Notes: a model not told the origin generated them from the sequence alone. A stretch of DNA of 64,000 nucleotides from Proteiniphilum propionicum (GCF_022267555.1 NZ_CP073586.1:372001-436000), one strand, 5' to 3'. Counted from the stretch's first letter, positions 45,891 to 54,049 are shown. Translations and numbers: made by a program.

Positions 45891-47804
45891 ATGGGAAAAA
45901 TAATTGGAATTGACTTAGGAACAACCAATTCGTGCGTTTCTGTAATGGAAGGGAACGAGCCTGTTGTAATTCCTAATAATGAAGGCAAACGCACTACACC
46001 ATCGGTAGTTGCATTTATGGATAACGGAGAACGCAAAGTTGGTGATCCTGCCAAACGTCAGGCCATCACCAATCCCAATCATACGGTATCTTCCATTAAA
46101 ACATTCATGGGAGAGACATTCGACCAGGTACAAAAAGAGATAGGGCGCGTACCTTATAAAGTTGTACGTGGTGATAACAACACCCCTCGTGTTGATATCA
46201 ACGGACATCTTTATTCCGCACAGGAGATATCGGCAATCGTCCTGCAAAAAATGAAAAAAACAGCCGAAGACCACTTAGGACAGGAGGTAAAAGAAGCAGT
46301 GATCACGGTGCCCGCATATTTTAGCGATGCACAGCGCCAGGCAACCAAAGAGGCAGGTGAAATTGCCGGGCTCACCGTTCGCCGTATCGTGAACGAGCCT
46401 ACTGCAGCAGCCCTCGCATACGGTCTGGACAAACAGAACAAAGATTCTAAAATAGCCGTATTCGACCTTGGTGGAGGTACTTTCGATATATCTATTCTGG
46501 AATTGGGAGATGGCGTTTTTGAAGTAAAATCAACCAATGGCAATACACACCTTGGAGGTGACGACTTCGACCACCGTATCATCGACTGGCTCGCAGAAGA
46601 GTTTATGAATGATGAAGGCGTGGATCTGCGTAAGGACCCTATGGCTCTGCAACGCCTGAAAGAGGCTGCTGAAAAAGCCAAGATCGAGCTCTCCAGCGCC
46701 ACAACAACCGAAATAAACCTCCCTTACATTATGCCAGTGAACGGCATTCCGAAGCACCTGGTAAAAACGCTCACTCGGGCTAAATTTGAACAGCTGATAG
46801 ATGATCTGCTGCAAAAATGCACCGAGCCATGTAAGACCGCAATGAAAGATGCCGGCCTATCAAATTCCGATATTGATGAGGTTATACTTGTGGGCGGTTC
46901 AACCCGCATCCCTGCCGTTCAGGATATGGTTGAAAAACTTTTCGGCAAAAAACCGCATAAGGGAGTAAACCCAGATGAGGTGGTTGCTATTGGAGCAGCT
47001 ATACAAGGTGCCGTACTTACCGGAGAGGTAAAGGATGTGCTTCTACTTGATGTAACCCCGCTTTCACTCGGAATTGAGACACTTGGTGGCGTAATGACCA
47101 GGCTGATTGATGCAAACACCACCATCCCTACAAAGAAGAGTGAGGTGTTCTCCACAGCAGCCGACAATCAGCCCTCAGTTCAGATTAACGTATTGCAGGG
47201 TGAACGGTCAATGGCGCGCGACAACAAACAAATTGGTGTGTTCAACCTCGATGGCATTCCACCATCTCCGCGAGGTGTACCTCAGATTGAGGTAACATTC
47301 GATATCGATGCAAACGGTATTCTTAGCGTATCGGCTAAAGACAAGGCAACCGGCAAAGAGCAGAGGATCAGGATAGAGGCTTCTTCGGGACTGAGCGATG
47401 ATGAAATCAAACGAATGAAGGAGGAGGCAGCTGCCAATGCTGAAGCCGACAAGAAAGAAAAAGAGCGCATAGATAAACTGAATCATGCCGACTCAACCAT
47501 CTTCCAGACCGAGAAACAGCTGAAAGATCTGGGTGACAAGATACCCGCAGACAAAAAAGCGCCAATCGAAGCGGCTCTCAACAAGCTGAAAGAGGCTCAC
47601 AAAGCACAGAACCTTGATGGTATAGACGCCGCTACAAATGAGTTAAACACGGCATTCCAGGCCGCATCGCAGGAGATGTACAATGCAACCAACGCGCAGG
47701 CAGGGGCTCAACCCGGTGCAGATGCAGGACAACAGTCGTCACAGGGAACCAGCCAATCCTCCAACGATGATGTCACCGATGTTGACTTTGAAGAAGTCAA
47801 ATAG
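45891..47804 (+). CDS. dnaK: Molecular chaperone DnaK (Hsp70)
   Basis: A 637-residue cytoplasmic Hsp70. The ATPase domain (1-385) shows [37 protein letters not shown] and [22 protein letters not shown]. The linker [18 protein letters not shown] leads into the substrate-binding domain (about 390-505), and the helical lid runs to 600. The C-terminus is Gln/Gly/Ser-rich, ending in [10 protein letters not shown], close to the usual EEVD-like acidic tail. No grpE or dnaJ is adjacent. A strong terminator follows 36 bases after the stop. Confidence 0.99.
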   Translation: MGKIIGIDLGTTNSCVSVMEGNEPVVIPNNEGKRTTPSVVAFMDNGERKVGDPAKRQAITNPNHTVSSIKTFMGETFDQVQKEIGRVPYKVVRGDNNTPRVDINGHLYSAQEISAIVLQKMKKTAEDHLGQEVKEAVITVPAYFSDAQRQATKEAGEIAGLTVRRIVNEPTAAALAYGLDKQNKDSKIAVFDLGGGTFDISILELGDGVFEVKSTNGNTHLGGDDFDHRIIDWLAEEFMNDEGVDLRKDPMALQRLKEAAEKAKIELSSATTTEINLPYIMPVNGIPKHLVKTLTRAKFEQLIDDLLQKCTEPCKTAMKDAGLSNSDIDEVILVGGSTRIPAVQDMVEKLFGKKPHKGVNPDEVVAIGAAIQGAVLTGEVKDVLLLDVTPLSLGIETLGGVMTRLIDANTTIPTKKSEVFSTAADNQPSVQINVLQGERSMARDNKQIGVFNLDGIPPSPRGVPQIEVTFDIDANGILSVSAKDKATGKEQRIRIEASSGLSDDEIKRMKEEAAANAEADKKEKERIDKLNHADSTIFQTEKQLKDLGDKIPADKKAPIEAALNKLKEAHKAQNLDGIDAATNELNTAFQAASQEMYNATNAQAGAQPGADAGQQSSQGTSQSSNDDVTDVDFEEVK

Positions 47805-47840
47805 TTTAACATTATAAACGATTACAAACAATCAGTAAAT

Positions 47841-47871
47841 AGCGGTAAGACAATGTCTTATCGCTATTTTT
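47841..47871 (+). terminator. Rho-independent terminator of dnaK
   Basis: AGCGGTAAGAC pairs with GTCTTATCGCT (11 bp, one G-U) around the 3-base loop AAT, followed by ATTTTT. It directly precedes the group II intron fragment. Confidence 0.9.
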
Positions 47872-47876
47872 GTTAT

Positions 47877-48053
47877 GTGCCGTGCATGACAAATCACTTG
47901 GTGGTGCAAGTCCACTGTGGGGGTTCATAATCGCCAACCATTAGGTTATTTATCTTACCACGGGAGGTCTCACGAACGTGTGGACGTTTTTTCGGAAGCA
48001 TGGAGCAAAGCTTGCCGTGAGAAGTCAGCAGAAGCCATAGTAGTATGGATACA
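47877..48053 (+). mobile_element. 5' fragment of a group II intron
   Basis: The stretch opens with GTGCC and carries group II intron domain I-like features. These include GGTGGTGCAAGTCCACTG (a stem with the AAGUCC-type loop), GGGGGTTCATAATCGCC, and near the end GAAGTCAGCAGAAGCCATAG, which resembles the segment just before the reverse transcriptase ORF in bacterial group II introns. No reverse transcriptase ORF or 3' domains V/VI follow; the sequence changes into IS66 transposase code near 48055. The start is about 5 bases after the dnaK terminator U-run, a typical landing place for IIC introns. The fragment is non-functional. The family call is by recall of motifs. Confidence 0.6.
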
Positions 48054-48390
48054 AGCCCGCCCCGGCAACCTTTCCACCTGCAGCTTTCTGACGGATCATT
48101 ACGTAGGGCGTTTTGGAGAATTTCCGCATGGCCTTCAGCATGTTCGATACGGAGCCTTCACTGATGTGGAGTCCGAAGATGGTCTCGAACAGATGAATGA
48201 GTCGCTTGAACGGAACATTTTGGTAAGTGCTGATGTAGGATGTCATCGCCATGATGTTGGGGCCGAAGGATACGGGAGCGTTCACCTCTTCCGGGAACTC
48301 TCCCTTGCAGCAATGCCCGCAAAGGCTATTTTCTACCATTGGAAAACGATACATTGCGGGATAAAGGAGAACCTTTACCGGCTTATACAT
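48025..48390 (-). pseudogene. IS66-family transposase fragment (TnpC)
   Basis: The open frame of 121 codons contains an internal piece of an IS66 transposase. It has a zinc-finger-like NSLCGHCCKGEFPEE, then NAPVSFGPNIMAMTSYIST, then RLIHLFETIFGLHISEGSVSN and KVAGA, where the family continues to the first catalytic Asp (Gly-Ala-Asp-Glu-Thr). At that point, near 48055, the code breaks off into the group II intron fragment, so all catalytic residues are lost. The true IS66 match runs about 48055-48330; the frame's two ends come from neighbouring fragments. No IS ends or target duplication were identified. Confidence 0.75.
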
Positions 48391-48566
48391 TTTCCCATAA
48401 TTATTACTTTATGGAAGGGGATAAGGTAGACAATTCGCAGGACTCCCGTTATTGGGGATTGCTTCCCGATGACCTGATCGTGGGAAAGGCATCATTGGTA
48501 TGGAAATCGATGAATCCATATTCTAATACATTCAGATGGAATCGGTTCATGAAGAGTATAAAATAG
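48339..48566 (+). pseudogene. C-terminal remnant of signal peptidase I (LepB)
   Basis: The last about 60 codons match the C-terminal end of Bacteroidota signal peptidase I. YTFSHNYYFMEGD is followed by NSQDSRYWGLLPDDLIVGKAS (the conserved box with Asp/Ser-Arg-Tyr-Trp-Gly) and a basic RWNRFMKSIK tail. The N-terminal membrane anchor and the catalytic Ser and Lys boxes are absent, cut off at the junction with the IS66 fragment near 48335. It cannot be an active peptidase. It shows that a second lepB-like gene once stood here or was carried in. Confidence 0.75.
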
Positions 48567-48889
48567 GCACAAAACAGAATTGAAACAGAATCTTAACAAT
48601 TTATTCTTAGCTGAGTAACTATTTTTCTGTTTACTTGCTGGCTAAATTCTGAGTGAGGTGTATCCAATTGAAACATTTTTTTAAATTGGACAAAGCAGAT
48701 CAATACAATCAATTAATTTACAAATAAATACAAAAAATGAGTTATAAATGAGTTAAAAAAACTGGTTATAATGATAAGTTTCGGCATTTTTACATTCGCG
48801 ATACGACAAAAAACGCAATAAATGAAAACCAATAAAGACTCTTTCATTGAAAGAAAACATAAGTGATTTATTAATTAAAATTTCCGAGT

Positions 48890-49168
48890 ATGAAAAAATG
48901 AATTTTATCGGGACTGTTTGCCCTTGCAATTCTGGCAGCAACAGGCTACAGTGTGAACAAAAGTATGAAAAGTGATACCGGTCTTTCAGATCTGGCATTA
49001 GCGAATGTTGAGGCATTGGCACAGTATGAGAATGATCCACCTTCACGTGACAAATGGACTAAAATGAGCTTCCAATGTCTTGATTCTAATGGAAATCCAA
49101 CTGGAAAAACATACATAAGCTGCATCAAGACTGGTTATTTGGACAGTTGCACATCAACCAGCTGTTAG
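48890..49168 (+). pseudogene. NVEALA-family peptide gene with a stop at codon 4
   Basis: A 93-codon gene for a secreted peptide of the NVEALA family. Translation from the ATG at 48890 gives Met-Lys-Lys, then TGA at 48899. Past it, the same frame continues perfectly with a hydrophobic leader (ILSGLFALAILAATGYSVNK), the family motif ALANVEALA and a Cys-rich end with four cysteines (SFQCLDSNG, YISCIK, DSCTSTSC). A single change from AGA or CGA to TGA explains it. Without the first codons the leader has no start, so the gene is probably silent unless read through. A GTG at 48953 would leave out the signal. The terminator at 49198 follows. Confidence 0.75.
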
Positions 49169-49197
49169 ATAGATACATATTCACAATTATTAAATTT

Positions 49198-49227
49198 AAA
49201 GTGTCTAATTATTTTTTAGACACTTTT
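49198..49227 (+). terminator. Terminator after the NVEALA gene
   Basis: AAAGTGTCTAA and TTAGACACTTT form a perfect 11-bp stem around a 7-base loop, followed by TTATA. It lies 30 bases past the NVEALA stop and directly before the propeller gene, so it may attenuate read-through into it. Confidence 0.75.
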
Positions 49228-49244
49228 ATATGTCTTTGTTCATC

Positions 49245-50342
49245 ATGAAAAAAAGTCTAAGGTGTTATTTTCTTATAATCATCATTTTTTTATCCTGCGA
49301 AAAGAAAAAGGAGCAATATTTCAATAAAATTGTTGTAGATTTCAACACTACGCAAGAAATAAATACTTCTTCGTTTATTGAACATTTTAAAATTATTAAA
49401 CTTTCTACAAGTAATAAAACCCTAATCTTCCGGATTTCGAAAGTTCAATACAAAAACGGGAAAGTATTCATTTTAGATATGCCCGGGAATTGTATTTATA
49501 TTTTTAACAATTCTGGTGAGCTTGAACAAAAGCTCAGCAAACAGGGAGCAGGACCGGGAGAATACATACAACTCACAGATTTTTATGTTGAAAATGAGAA
49601 TCTATTTATTCTGGATTATACTCAACAAGCAATAATTGAATATGATAAGGATTTCAACTTTATAAATAAGATCAGAATACAAAACTTTGGGAGCAGTTTT
49701 ATCCACCAAAATAATTCTTATTGGGTGTACAATGAGCCGTCCGGAAAAGTTCCCGATTATCAATTCACAGCATTAGATAAAAAAGGTGACAAAATATCTG
49801 ATGTATTATCAAGAAATTCAGCAAACCATCAATTTAATTGGACAGGAGTCAATGTATTCTGTATTAATGGCGAAGAAAAATATTTATCCCCCAGATATAC
49901 TGATACAATATACCGTATTACTAATAATAACATACAACCAGAGTTTTATATTGATTTTAAAAAGCGTAGACTTCCCGGTAAGGAAAATATAAATAACTAT
50001 GATATATCAGATCCTGATTTCTCTTACTTAATAAAGCACAATTTTTATATCTCAAAAAAATACATGATCTTCGATTACATCAAAGACATGAAAAGATATT
50101 ATTGTATATATGACAGGGAGAATAACATGAATGTTTCAGGTTCAGTAAATAATGATTTAATAAAGAGCTTTCGTTTTTTCCCTCGATGGGGTAACGATAA
50201 TTACCTAATTGAAGAACTTACACCCGATATATTGATTAATGACTTCTCTCAATCGCCTCAATTTAAAAGATTTATAGACATCACAAAGGAAGATGATAAT
50301 CCGTTGATTATAATTTATAAATTAAAAGAAGAGTCTGCTTGA
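49245..50342 (+). CDS. Six-bladed beta-propeller lipoprotein
   Basis: A 365-residue lipoprotein from the ATG at 49245 (MKKSLRCYFLIIIIFLSCEKKKEQ, lipobox Phe-Leu-Ser-Cys18). An ATG five codons upstream would put MSLFI before the basic start. The body matches the 6-bladed beta-propeller family of Bacteroidota, with IVVDFNTTQEINTSSFIEHFKIIKLS, KVFILDMPGNCIYIFNNSGE, KQGAGPGEYIQLTDFYVENENLFILDY and later blades. These proteins often accompany NVEALA peptides; their joint role is unknown. The final codons (Glu-Glu-Ser-Ala-stop) lie in the dispersed repeat, which therefore supplies the stop codon. Confidence 0.82.
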   Translation: MKKSLRCYFLIIIIFLSCEKKKEQYFNKIVVDFNTTQEINTSSFIEHFKIIKLSTSNKTLIFRISKVQYKNGKVFILDMPGNCIYIFNNSGELEQKLSKQGAGPGEYIQLTDFYVENENLFILDYTQQAIIEYDKDFNFINKIRIQNFGSSFIHQNNSYWVYNEPSGKVPDYQFTALDKKGDKISDVLSRNSANHQFNWTGVNVFCINGEEKYLSPRYTDTIYRITNNNIQPEFYIDFKKRRLPGKENINNYDISDPDFSYLIKHNFYISKKYMIFDYIKDMKRYYCIYDRENNMNVSGSVNNDLIKSFRFFPRWGNDNYLIEELTPDILINDFSQSPQFKRFIDITKEDDNPLIIIYKLKEESA

Positions 50343-50425
50343 AAAAGTCTCAAATTAGAAGATTTGATATCATAATCACTTGAAAATCAAATATCATATT
50401 TTCACAAAACGACTTATTAAAGTGG
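50333..50425. repeat. Dispersed repeat copy 2
   Basis: The first 48 bases are nearly identical to 34979-35026 (two differences), and similarity continues in patches (TCACAAAAC, AAGTGG). It supplies the last two codons and the stop of the beta-propeller gene. No matching right-hand inverted end is clear here, so the copy may be truncated. Confidence 0.6.
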
Positions 50426-50511
50426 ACTCAAAGAATGAATACGAAAATCCTTAGTTCACTGGCAAAAGTCGGTAGTGATAACTACAAATAAAAAAATTCT
50501 AATTTAATGTA

Positions 50512-50853
50512 GGGTCTGCTGAAAAACTTCACGCCACTTTTACAAGTTTGTATGCCAACAATAAGTTATCAGTCAGCCTTGTTTGAAAATACTTATACAA
50601 AAACCGCTATTTGAAAATTTGACAAAAAATATCCTCCATTGCCCGCAGGATATTCATCACGAACACGATGGATGCCACCCAGCTTTTTTTTGGGGGGGGT
50701 ATCTGCCAAGCGTGCCATTATTTTATTCAGGTTGTAACCGGCTTTTAGGGTAATAGAAAATGTTTCGATGAAATATTTGGGAGAAGGATTTGGAACTGAA
50801 ACTACCCAGAAAACTACCCAAGAAACAGGTGGTACTACCCAAGAAACATCCAA
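50512..50853 (-). mobile_element. Insertion sequence remnant
   Basis: GGGTCTGCTGAAAAACTTC at 50512-50530 looks like a terminal inverted repeat of an insertion sequence. The minus-strand frame at 50593-50853 encodes a stretch (FIETFSITLKAGYNLNKIMARLA) resembling the C-terminal helix of transposases. The frame contains an 8-C/8-A run (T8G8 on the + strand, 50684-50699), and no second inverted end is found upstream of hipB. The element is a decayed end, and the IS family is not certain. Confidence 0.35.
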
Positions 50854-50889
50854 GAAAACACCAAAAAAAGGGTGAAACTACCAAAAAAA
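50799..50889. repeat. Degenerate short tandem repeat
   Basis: ACTACC recurs at 50801, 50813, 50834 and 50877, mostly within ACTACCCA(A)GAAA units with variable spacing. It lies between the IS remnant and the hipB promoter. It is not a CRISPR: units are too short and unequal. Confidence 0.6.
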
Positions 50890-50939
50890 TGATTATATTC
50901 CATTGCATATAAAACACTATTTACGCCTCAATCTATATG

Positions 50940-50966
50940 TATTTAGATATAATTTCATATCTTTGC
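50940..50966 (+). promoter_or_regulatory. hipBST promoter with operator-like palindrome
   Basis: AGATAT (50945-50950) and ATATCT (50957-50962) form an inverted repeat with a 6-base spacer. The right arm overlaps TATCTTTG (50958-50965), an exact -7 box TAnnTTTG. The hipB ATG follows at 50995. This arrangement fits HipB-type autoregulation by occlusion of the promoter. Confidence 0.6.
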
Positions 50967-50994
50967 ATCGAAATAACTACAAAAACATATAATA

Positions 50995-51207
50995 ATGTCA
51001 TTAAGTTTAGCCACATTTGTTAAAACAAAGAGAAAAGAAGCCAACCTTACCCAGCAGGAGTTTGCCGAAAGAGCGGGTGTAGCACTTACCGTTGTTCGGA
51101 AAATTGAGCAAGGTAAAGAAAATCTGAGTTTAGCAAAAGTAAACCAAGTGTTGATGATGTTTGGAAATAAACTTGCACCCGTAAATCATAAGGAGATTGA
51201 GCCATGA
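50995..51207 (+). CDS. hipB: HipB-like antitoxin, XRE-family HTH
   Basis: A 70-residue DNA-binding protein with one helix-turn-helix domain (about 5-62: FVKTKRKEANLTQQEFAERAGVALTVVRKIEQGKENLSLAKVNQVLMMFG), of the y4mF/HipB type. It would bind the palindrome over its own promoter and, with HipS/HipT, repress the operon. Its stop overlaps the start of hipS by 4 bases (ATGA). In tripartite systems HipB strengthens neutralisation, while the small HipS protein is the main antitoxin. Confidence 0.9.
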   Translation: MSLSLATFVKTKRKEANLTQQEFAERAGVALTVVRKIEQGKENLSLAKVNQVLMMFGNKLAPVNHKEIEP

Positions 51208-51539
51208 GGCAGGGAAAAGTATTCTATAAAGATGATTTTGCCGGCATCATCACAGAAACCCACGAGGGCGAATATCAGTTTGAGTACGACGAAGCATATA
51301 TTCAACGTTTCCCAAATCAACCCTTAACGTTTTCCATGCCTGTTTCGGATAAAGTGTATCAGGATAATCGGTTATTCCCGTTTTTTGAAGGATTAATCCC
51401 CGAAGGTTGGTTGTTAGAAATCGCTACCAAAAGCTGGAAACTCAATCAGAATGACCGTATGGGTTTACTTTTGGCGTGTTGTAGAAACTGCATCGGTGCA
51501 GTAAGTATAATACCGATAACGAATGAAAGCGATGAGTAA
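51204..51539 (+). CDS. hipS: HipS-like protein (separate HipA N-terminal subdomain)
   Basis: A 111-residue protein equal to the N-terminal subdomain of HipA, encoded on its own. It shows GKVFYKDDFAGIITETHEGEYQFEYDEAY and PLTFSMPVSDKVYQDNRLFPFFEGLIPEGWLLEIATK. It ends with RMGLLLACCRNCIGAVSIIP, where HipA continues into the kinase. In E. coli HipBST, the free HipS domain acts as the antitoxin to HipT. The gene overlaps hipB by 4 bases and hipT by 8 bases, so the three are translationally coupled. Confidence 0.88.
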   Translation: MRQGKVFYKDDFAGIITETHEGEYQFEYDEAYIQRFPNQPLTFSMPVSDKVYQDNRLFPFFEGLIPEGWLLEIATKSWKLNQNDRMGLLLACCRNCIGAVSIIPITNESDE

Positions 51540-52488
51540 AAAGTGTTTATATTGCTATGAGAAGTTTGACGAGCAGGGAGATTTTCATCTTTCTTGCAGT
51601 ACCCGGTTTTTTGAAAATTCACAACCCCCGATTTTAGATTACACCATGGCTGAAATGGCTGAATTAGCCAAACAGGTGGTCGAGAGTTCGGTAACCGTCC
51701 CTGGAGTACAGCCAAAACTCTCGCTGGGCTTTATCAAAAATGTTTTGCAAGATGGAGGCAGGGGACGATTAACCGTAATGGGTGCTTTTGGTGGAAACTA
51801 TATTCTCAAACCACAGAATGAGATTTATCCACAAATGCCCGAAAACGAACATCTTACCATGCGGATGGCGGGACTTTGTGGCATCCCCGTGGTTCCTTCT
51901 TCGTTGATACGATTAAAATCGGGCGAACTTTCTTACATCACCAAACGGATAGACCGCACGGAAACGGGAGAGAAAATCCACATGCTGGATATGTTTCAGA
52001 TATTGGAAGCCTTTGATAAATACAAAAGTTCCATGGAGAAAATAGGTAAGGCAGTTGCCGAACATTCATCCAACACACTACTCGATTTACTTCGACTTTT
52101 TGAAGTAGTGCTTTTCAGCTATATCACGGGAAATAACGATATGCATTTGAAGAATTTCTCGATGATTTTGAATGATGAAAGCTGGGTATTTGCTCCGGCG
52201 TATGATTTATTGAACGTAAACCTGCATCTTCCGGAAGATACAGAAGAAATGGCTCTTACTATCGCTGGAAAGAGAAGGGAACTGACAAAATTGGATTTTA
52301 TAAACTTGGGATTGAGTTTTCAATTGACCGAAAAACAGATTGAAAATACCTTTAAACGATTTGTAAAGGCAGAAATAATAATGAAACAAACGATAAAATC
52401 CTCTTTCCTATCACCGGAAAATCAGATAAAATACATTGAATTATTGAAAAATCGGTTGCATTTATTCAAAGAGGAAGCTATTGTGTAA
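51532..52488 (+). CDS. hipT: HipT-like serine/threonine kinase toxin
   Basis: A 318-residue HipA-core kinase starting at the ATG at 51532, inside the end of hipS; a start three codons earlier is also possible. The N-terminus is a zinc-ribbon-like CLYCYEKF with His19-x-x-Cys22. The Gly-rich loop/autophosphorylation motif is SSVTVPGVQPKLSL (52-65), where HipT has Ser-x-Ser; the second position here is Thr55. Kinase residues are present: Lys93 (ILKPQNE), Asp203 and Asn208 (NNDMHLKNFS), and Asp225 (APAYDLLN). HipA phosphorylates GltX and HipT phosphorylates TrpS; the target here is unknown. Toxin and neighbours look intact. Confidence 0.9.
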   Translation: MSKKCLYCYEKFDEQGDFHLSCSTRFFENSQPPILDYTMAEMAELAKQVVESSVTVPGVQPKLSLGFIKNVLQDGGRGRLTVMGAFGGNYILKPQNEIYPQMPENEHLTMRMAGLCGIPVVPSSLIRLKSGELSYITKRIDRTETGEKIHMLDMFQILEAFDKYKSSMEKIGKAVAEHSSNTLLDLLRLFEVVLFSYITGNNDMHLKNFSMILNDESWVFAPAYDLLNVNLHLPEDTEEMALTIAGKRRELTKLDFINLGLSFQLTEKQIENTFKRFVKAEIIMKQTIKSSFLSPENQIKYIELLKNRLHLFKEEAIV

Positions 52489-52850
52489 AGAAAAAAACGC
52501 AATCTAACCGATATCAAAAATGTTATTATCTGTACCTTATTTGTACCATGGAAGCATATTTAATTGATTTTCAGCAGTAGCTATTTTTGAAGAAGTGAAG
52601 TAATGAAGTACAATAAACGGTTATCAACAATAATTAAAGAGGCCTGGTTCTAAGTCTATTAAAATAGAGAATCAGCCTCTAAGAGTTGAATATCTAGTAT
52701 AGTTCTCGTGCAATGAGTATAAAACAGAAGAGGGTGAAATCAAAGTATGATTTCACCCTCTTTTTTCAATCTTCAACATCGAGCCTCTAAAAAAGAGGCG
52801 TATCATTATCCCTGAGTCAAAACAGTAGTCTATAAAAAACAGGCTGACAG
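52489..52850. other. Intergenic region with three hairpins between hipT and the GH43 gene
   Basis: A 362-base convergent gap. It contains an imperfect hairpin at 52638-52680 (outer arms AGAGGC and GCCTCT), the strong terminator at 52728-52766, and a small hairpin at 52783-52799 (GCCTCT, five A, AGAGGC). The arms AGAGGC/GCCTCT of the first and third hairpins are complementary to each other, so alternative pairing is possible. No gene is visible. Confidence 0.6.
52728..52766 (+). terminator. Strong terminator of the hipBST operon
   Basis: AAGAGGGTGAAATCA and TGATTTCACCCTCTT form a perfect 15-bp stem around AAGTA, with TTTT following on the + strand. It ends hipBST transcripts and may also stop minus-strand transcripts from the GH43 gene, though the minus-strand T run is weaker. 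Confidence 0.88.
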
Positions 52851-53933
52851 CTATTTTTCTTCATTCTTGAAAACTGGCGACCGTGATACTGACGATGGTG
52901 CACCGTTGGTGATATAGGGCCATCCATCGCTGCTCCACTGTATCTTGTCGAGCATGAGCTGGCGCCCCTTATCAATTTTAGACTTCTGCCAGGCATGGTA
53001 AAAAAACCAGTCGTTACCGTTATCGTCTGTTATAATCTCAGAGTTATGTCCTGTTCCGGCAAAAAGATTATTGCTTTGTAAAATAACCTCGTTATAACTT
53101 TCGTTATTTTTCATAGGAGTCCCGTTCTTACCCACATAAGGGCCTGCTAAATTTTTGGAACGCCCTACCACTACACGATAGGTACTCTTGGCTTCACTAC
53201 AGCATGTGCCGGTGGATCCGAATAAATAATAGTAGCTTCCACGCTTATGTATCATAATACCTTCAACCAAAGGACCGGCAATTTTGTCGGACATCGTTCC
53301 CGGCTTAATGGAGAGGCCATCATTGCTTAACTCCACATAACGGATGCCTCCTTCATAACTACCTGTGCCAAAGCTACCCCATAAAAGATACTTCTTCCCG
53401 TTCTCTTCAAAAAAGCAGGGATCTATACATTGCATATTACCGGTGTTATAGTCGAGCAGCTTCCCCTGATCGGTAAATGGCCCTGCAGGGGTATCGCTTA
53501 CGGCAACGCCGATGCTGCTGTTTTTTGGGCTGTCCCAATGTCCCAGGCTATAGTAAAGTACATACTTTCCGTCAATATAGTTTATATCAGGTGCCCATAC
53601 ACGCGTATTGGGCTGCCAATCCGGCTTTTCGGTAAAAGCTGAACCTACGAATGTCCACTGTGTCATATTAGATGACTTATAAATAGGCATAAAGGCATAT
53701 TCCTGCTGTGTTGCATAGAGATAGAAAAATCCGTCCTTTGCTCGAATCACAGATGGGTCAGGCAACTGTTTCCCCACTACCGGGTTAGAAAAAGATATTG
53801 GATTGGAATTTGTATCACCACCTTTGTTCCCATTGTCGCCGTCATCAGGTTTGCCCGGCAGTTCACCTGAACCGCCTGAGCAACCTATCACAACACACAA
53901 TAATATTACAAATAAAAATATTGTTTTTTTCAT
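52851..53933 (-). CDS. GH43-family arabinanase-like lipoprotein
   Basis: A 360-residue surface or periplasmic lipoprotein (lipobox Val-Val-Ile-Gly-Cys18) with a Gly/Asp/Asn-rich linker (20-45). The rest is a five-bladed GH43 propeller. Visible motifs are LPDPSVIRAKDGFFYLYAT (first catalytic Asp), RVWAPDINYIDGKYVLYYS, NMQCIDPCFF (pKa-modulating Asp), GPLVEGIMI (acid Glu) and GTGHNSEIITD. It most resembles endo-1,5-alpha-L-arabinanases. It is the last gene of the PUL2 operon, 117 bases after SusD. GH43 is secure; endo-arabinanase is likely; other GH43 activities (arabinofuranosidase, xylosidase) remain possible. Confidence 0.88.
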   Translation of the reverse strand: MKKTIFLFVILLCVVIGCSGGSGELPGKPDDGDNGNKGGDTNSNPISFSNPVVGKQLPDPSVIRAKDGFFYLYATQQEYAFMPIYKSSNMTQWTFVGSAFTEKPDWQPNTRVWAPDINYIDGKYVLYYSLGHWDSPKNSSIGVAVSDTPAGPFTDQGKLLDYNTGNMQCIDPCFFEENGKKYLLWGSFGTGSYEGGIRYVELSNDGLSIKPGTMSDKIAGPLVEGIMIHKRGSYYYLFGSTGTCCSEAKSTYRVVVGRSKNLAGPYVGKNGTPMKNNESYNEVILQSNNLFAGTGHNSEIITDDNGNDWFFYHAWQKSKIDKGRQLMLDKIQWSSDGWPYITNGAPSSVSRSPVFKNEEK

Positions 53934-54049
53934 TCAATAATTTTTTTCATTATAACTTATGAAACTCGCAAACAATCATGTTATTGGATGTAATTGTTTA
54001 AATGTTAGTTCCATTCGATAATTTTATTTTTTTACTGTTAAAATCAACG

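Noticed and set aside
48953-49168. NVEALA peptide starting at GTG 48953
   Set aside because: This start would remove the hydrophobic leader that all family members have; the leader codons before it are intact, so the GTG is just an internal codon.
50593-50853. Possible stand-alone gene of 86 codons on the minus strand
   Set aside because: Its N-terminal part is translation of the short tandem repeat and it crosses the T8G8 run. It is better explained as a transposase end remnant.
50799-50889. Short repeated ACTACC units as a CRISPR array
   Set aside because: Units are under 15 bases, spacing is unequal, there are no spacers and no cas genes.
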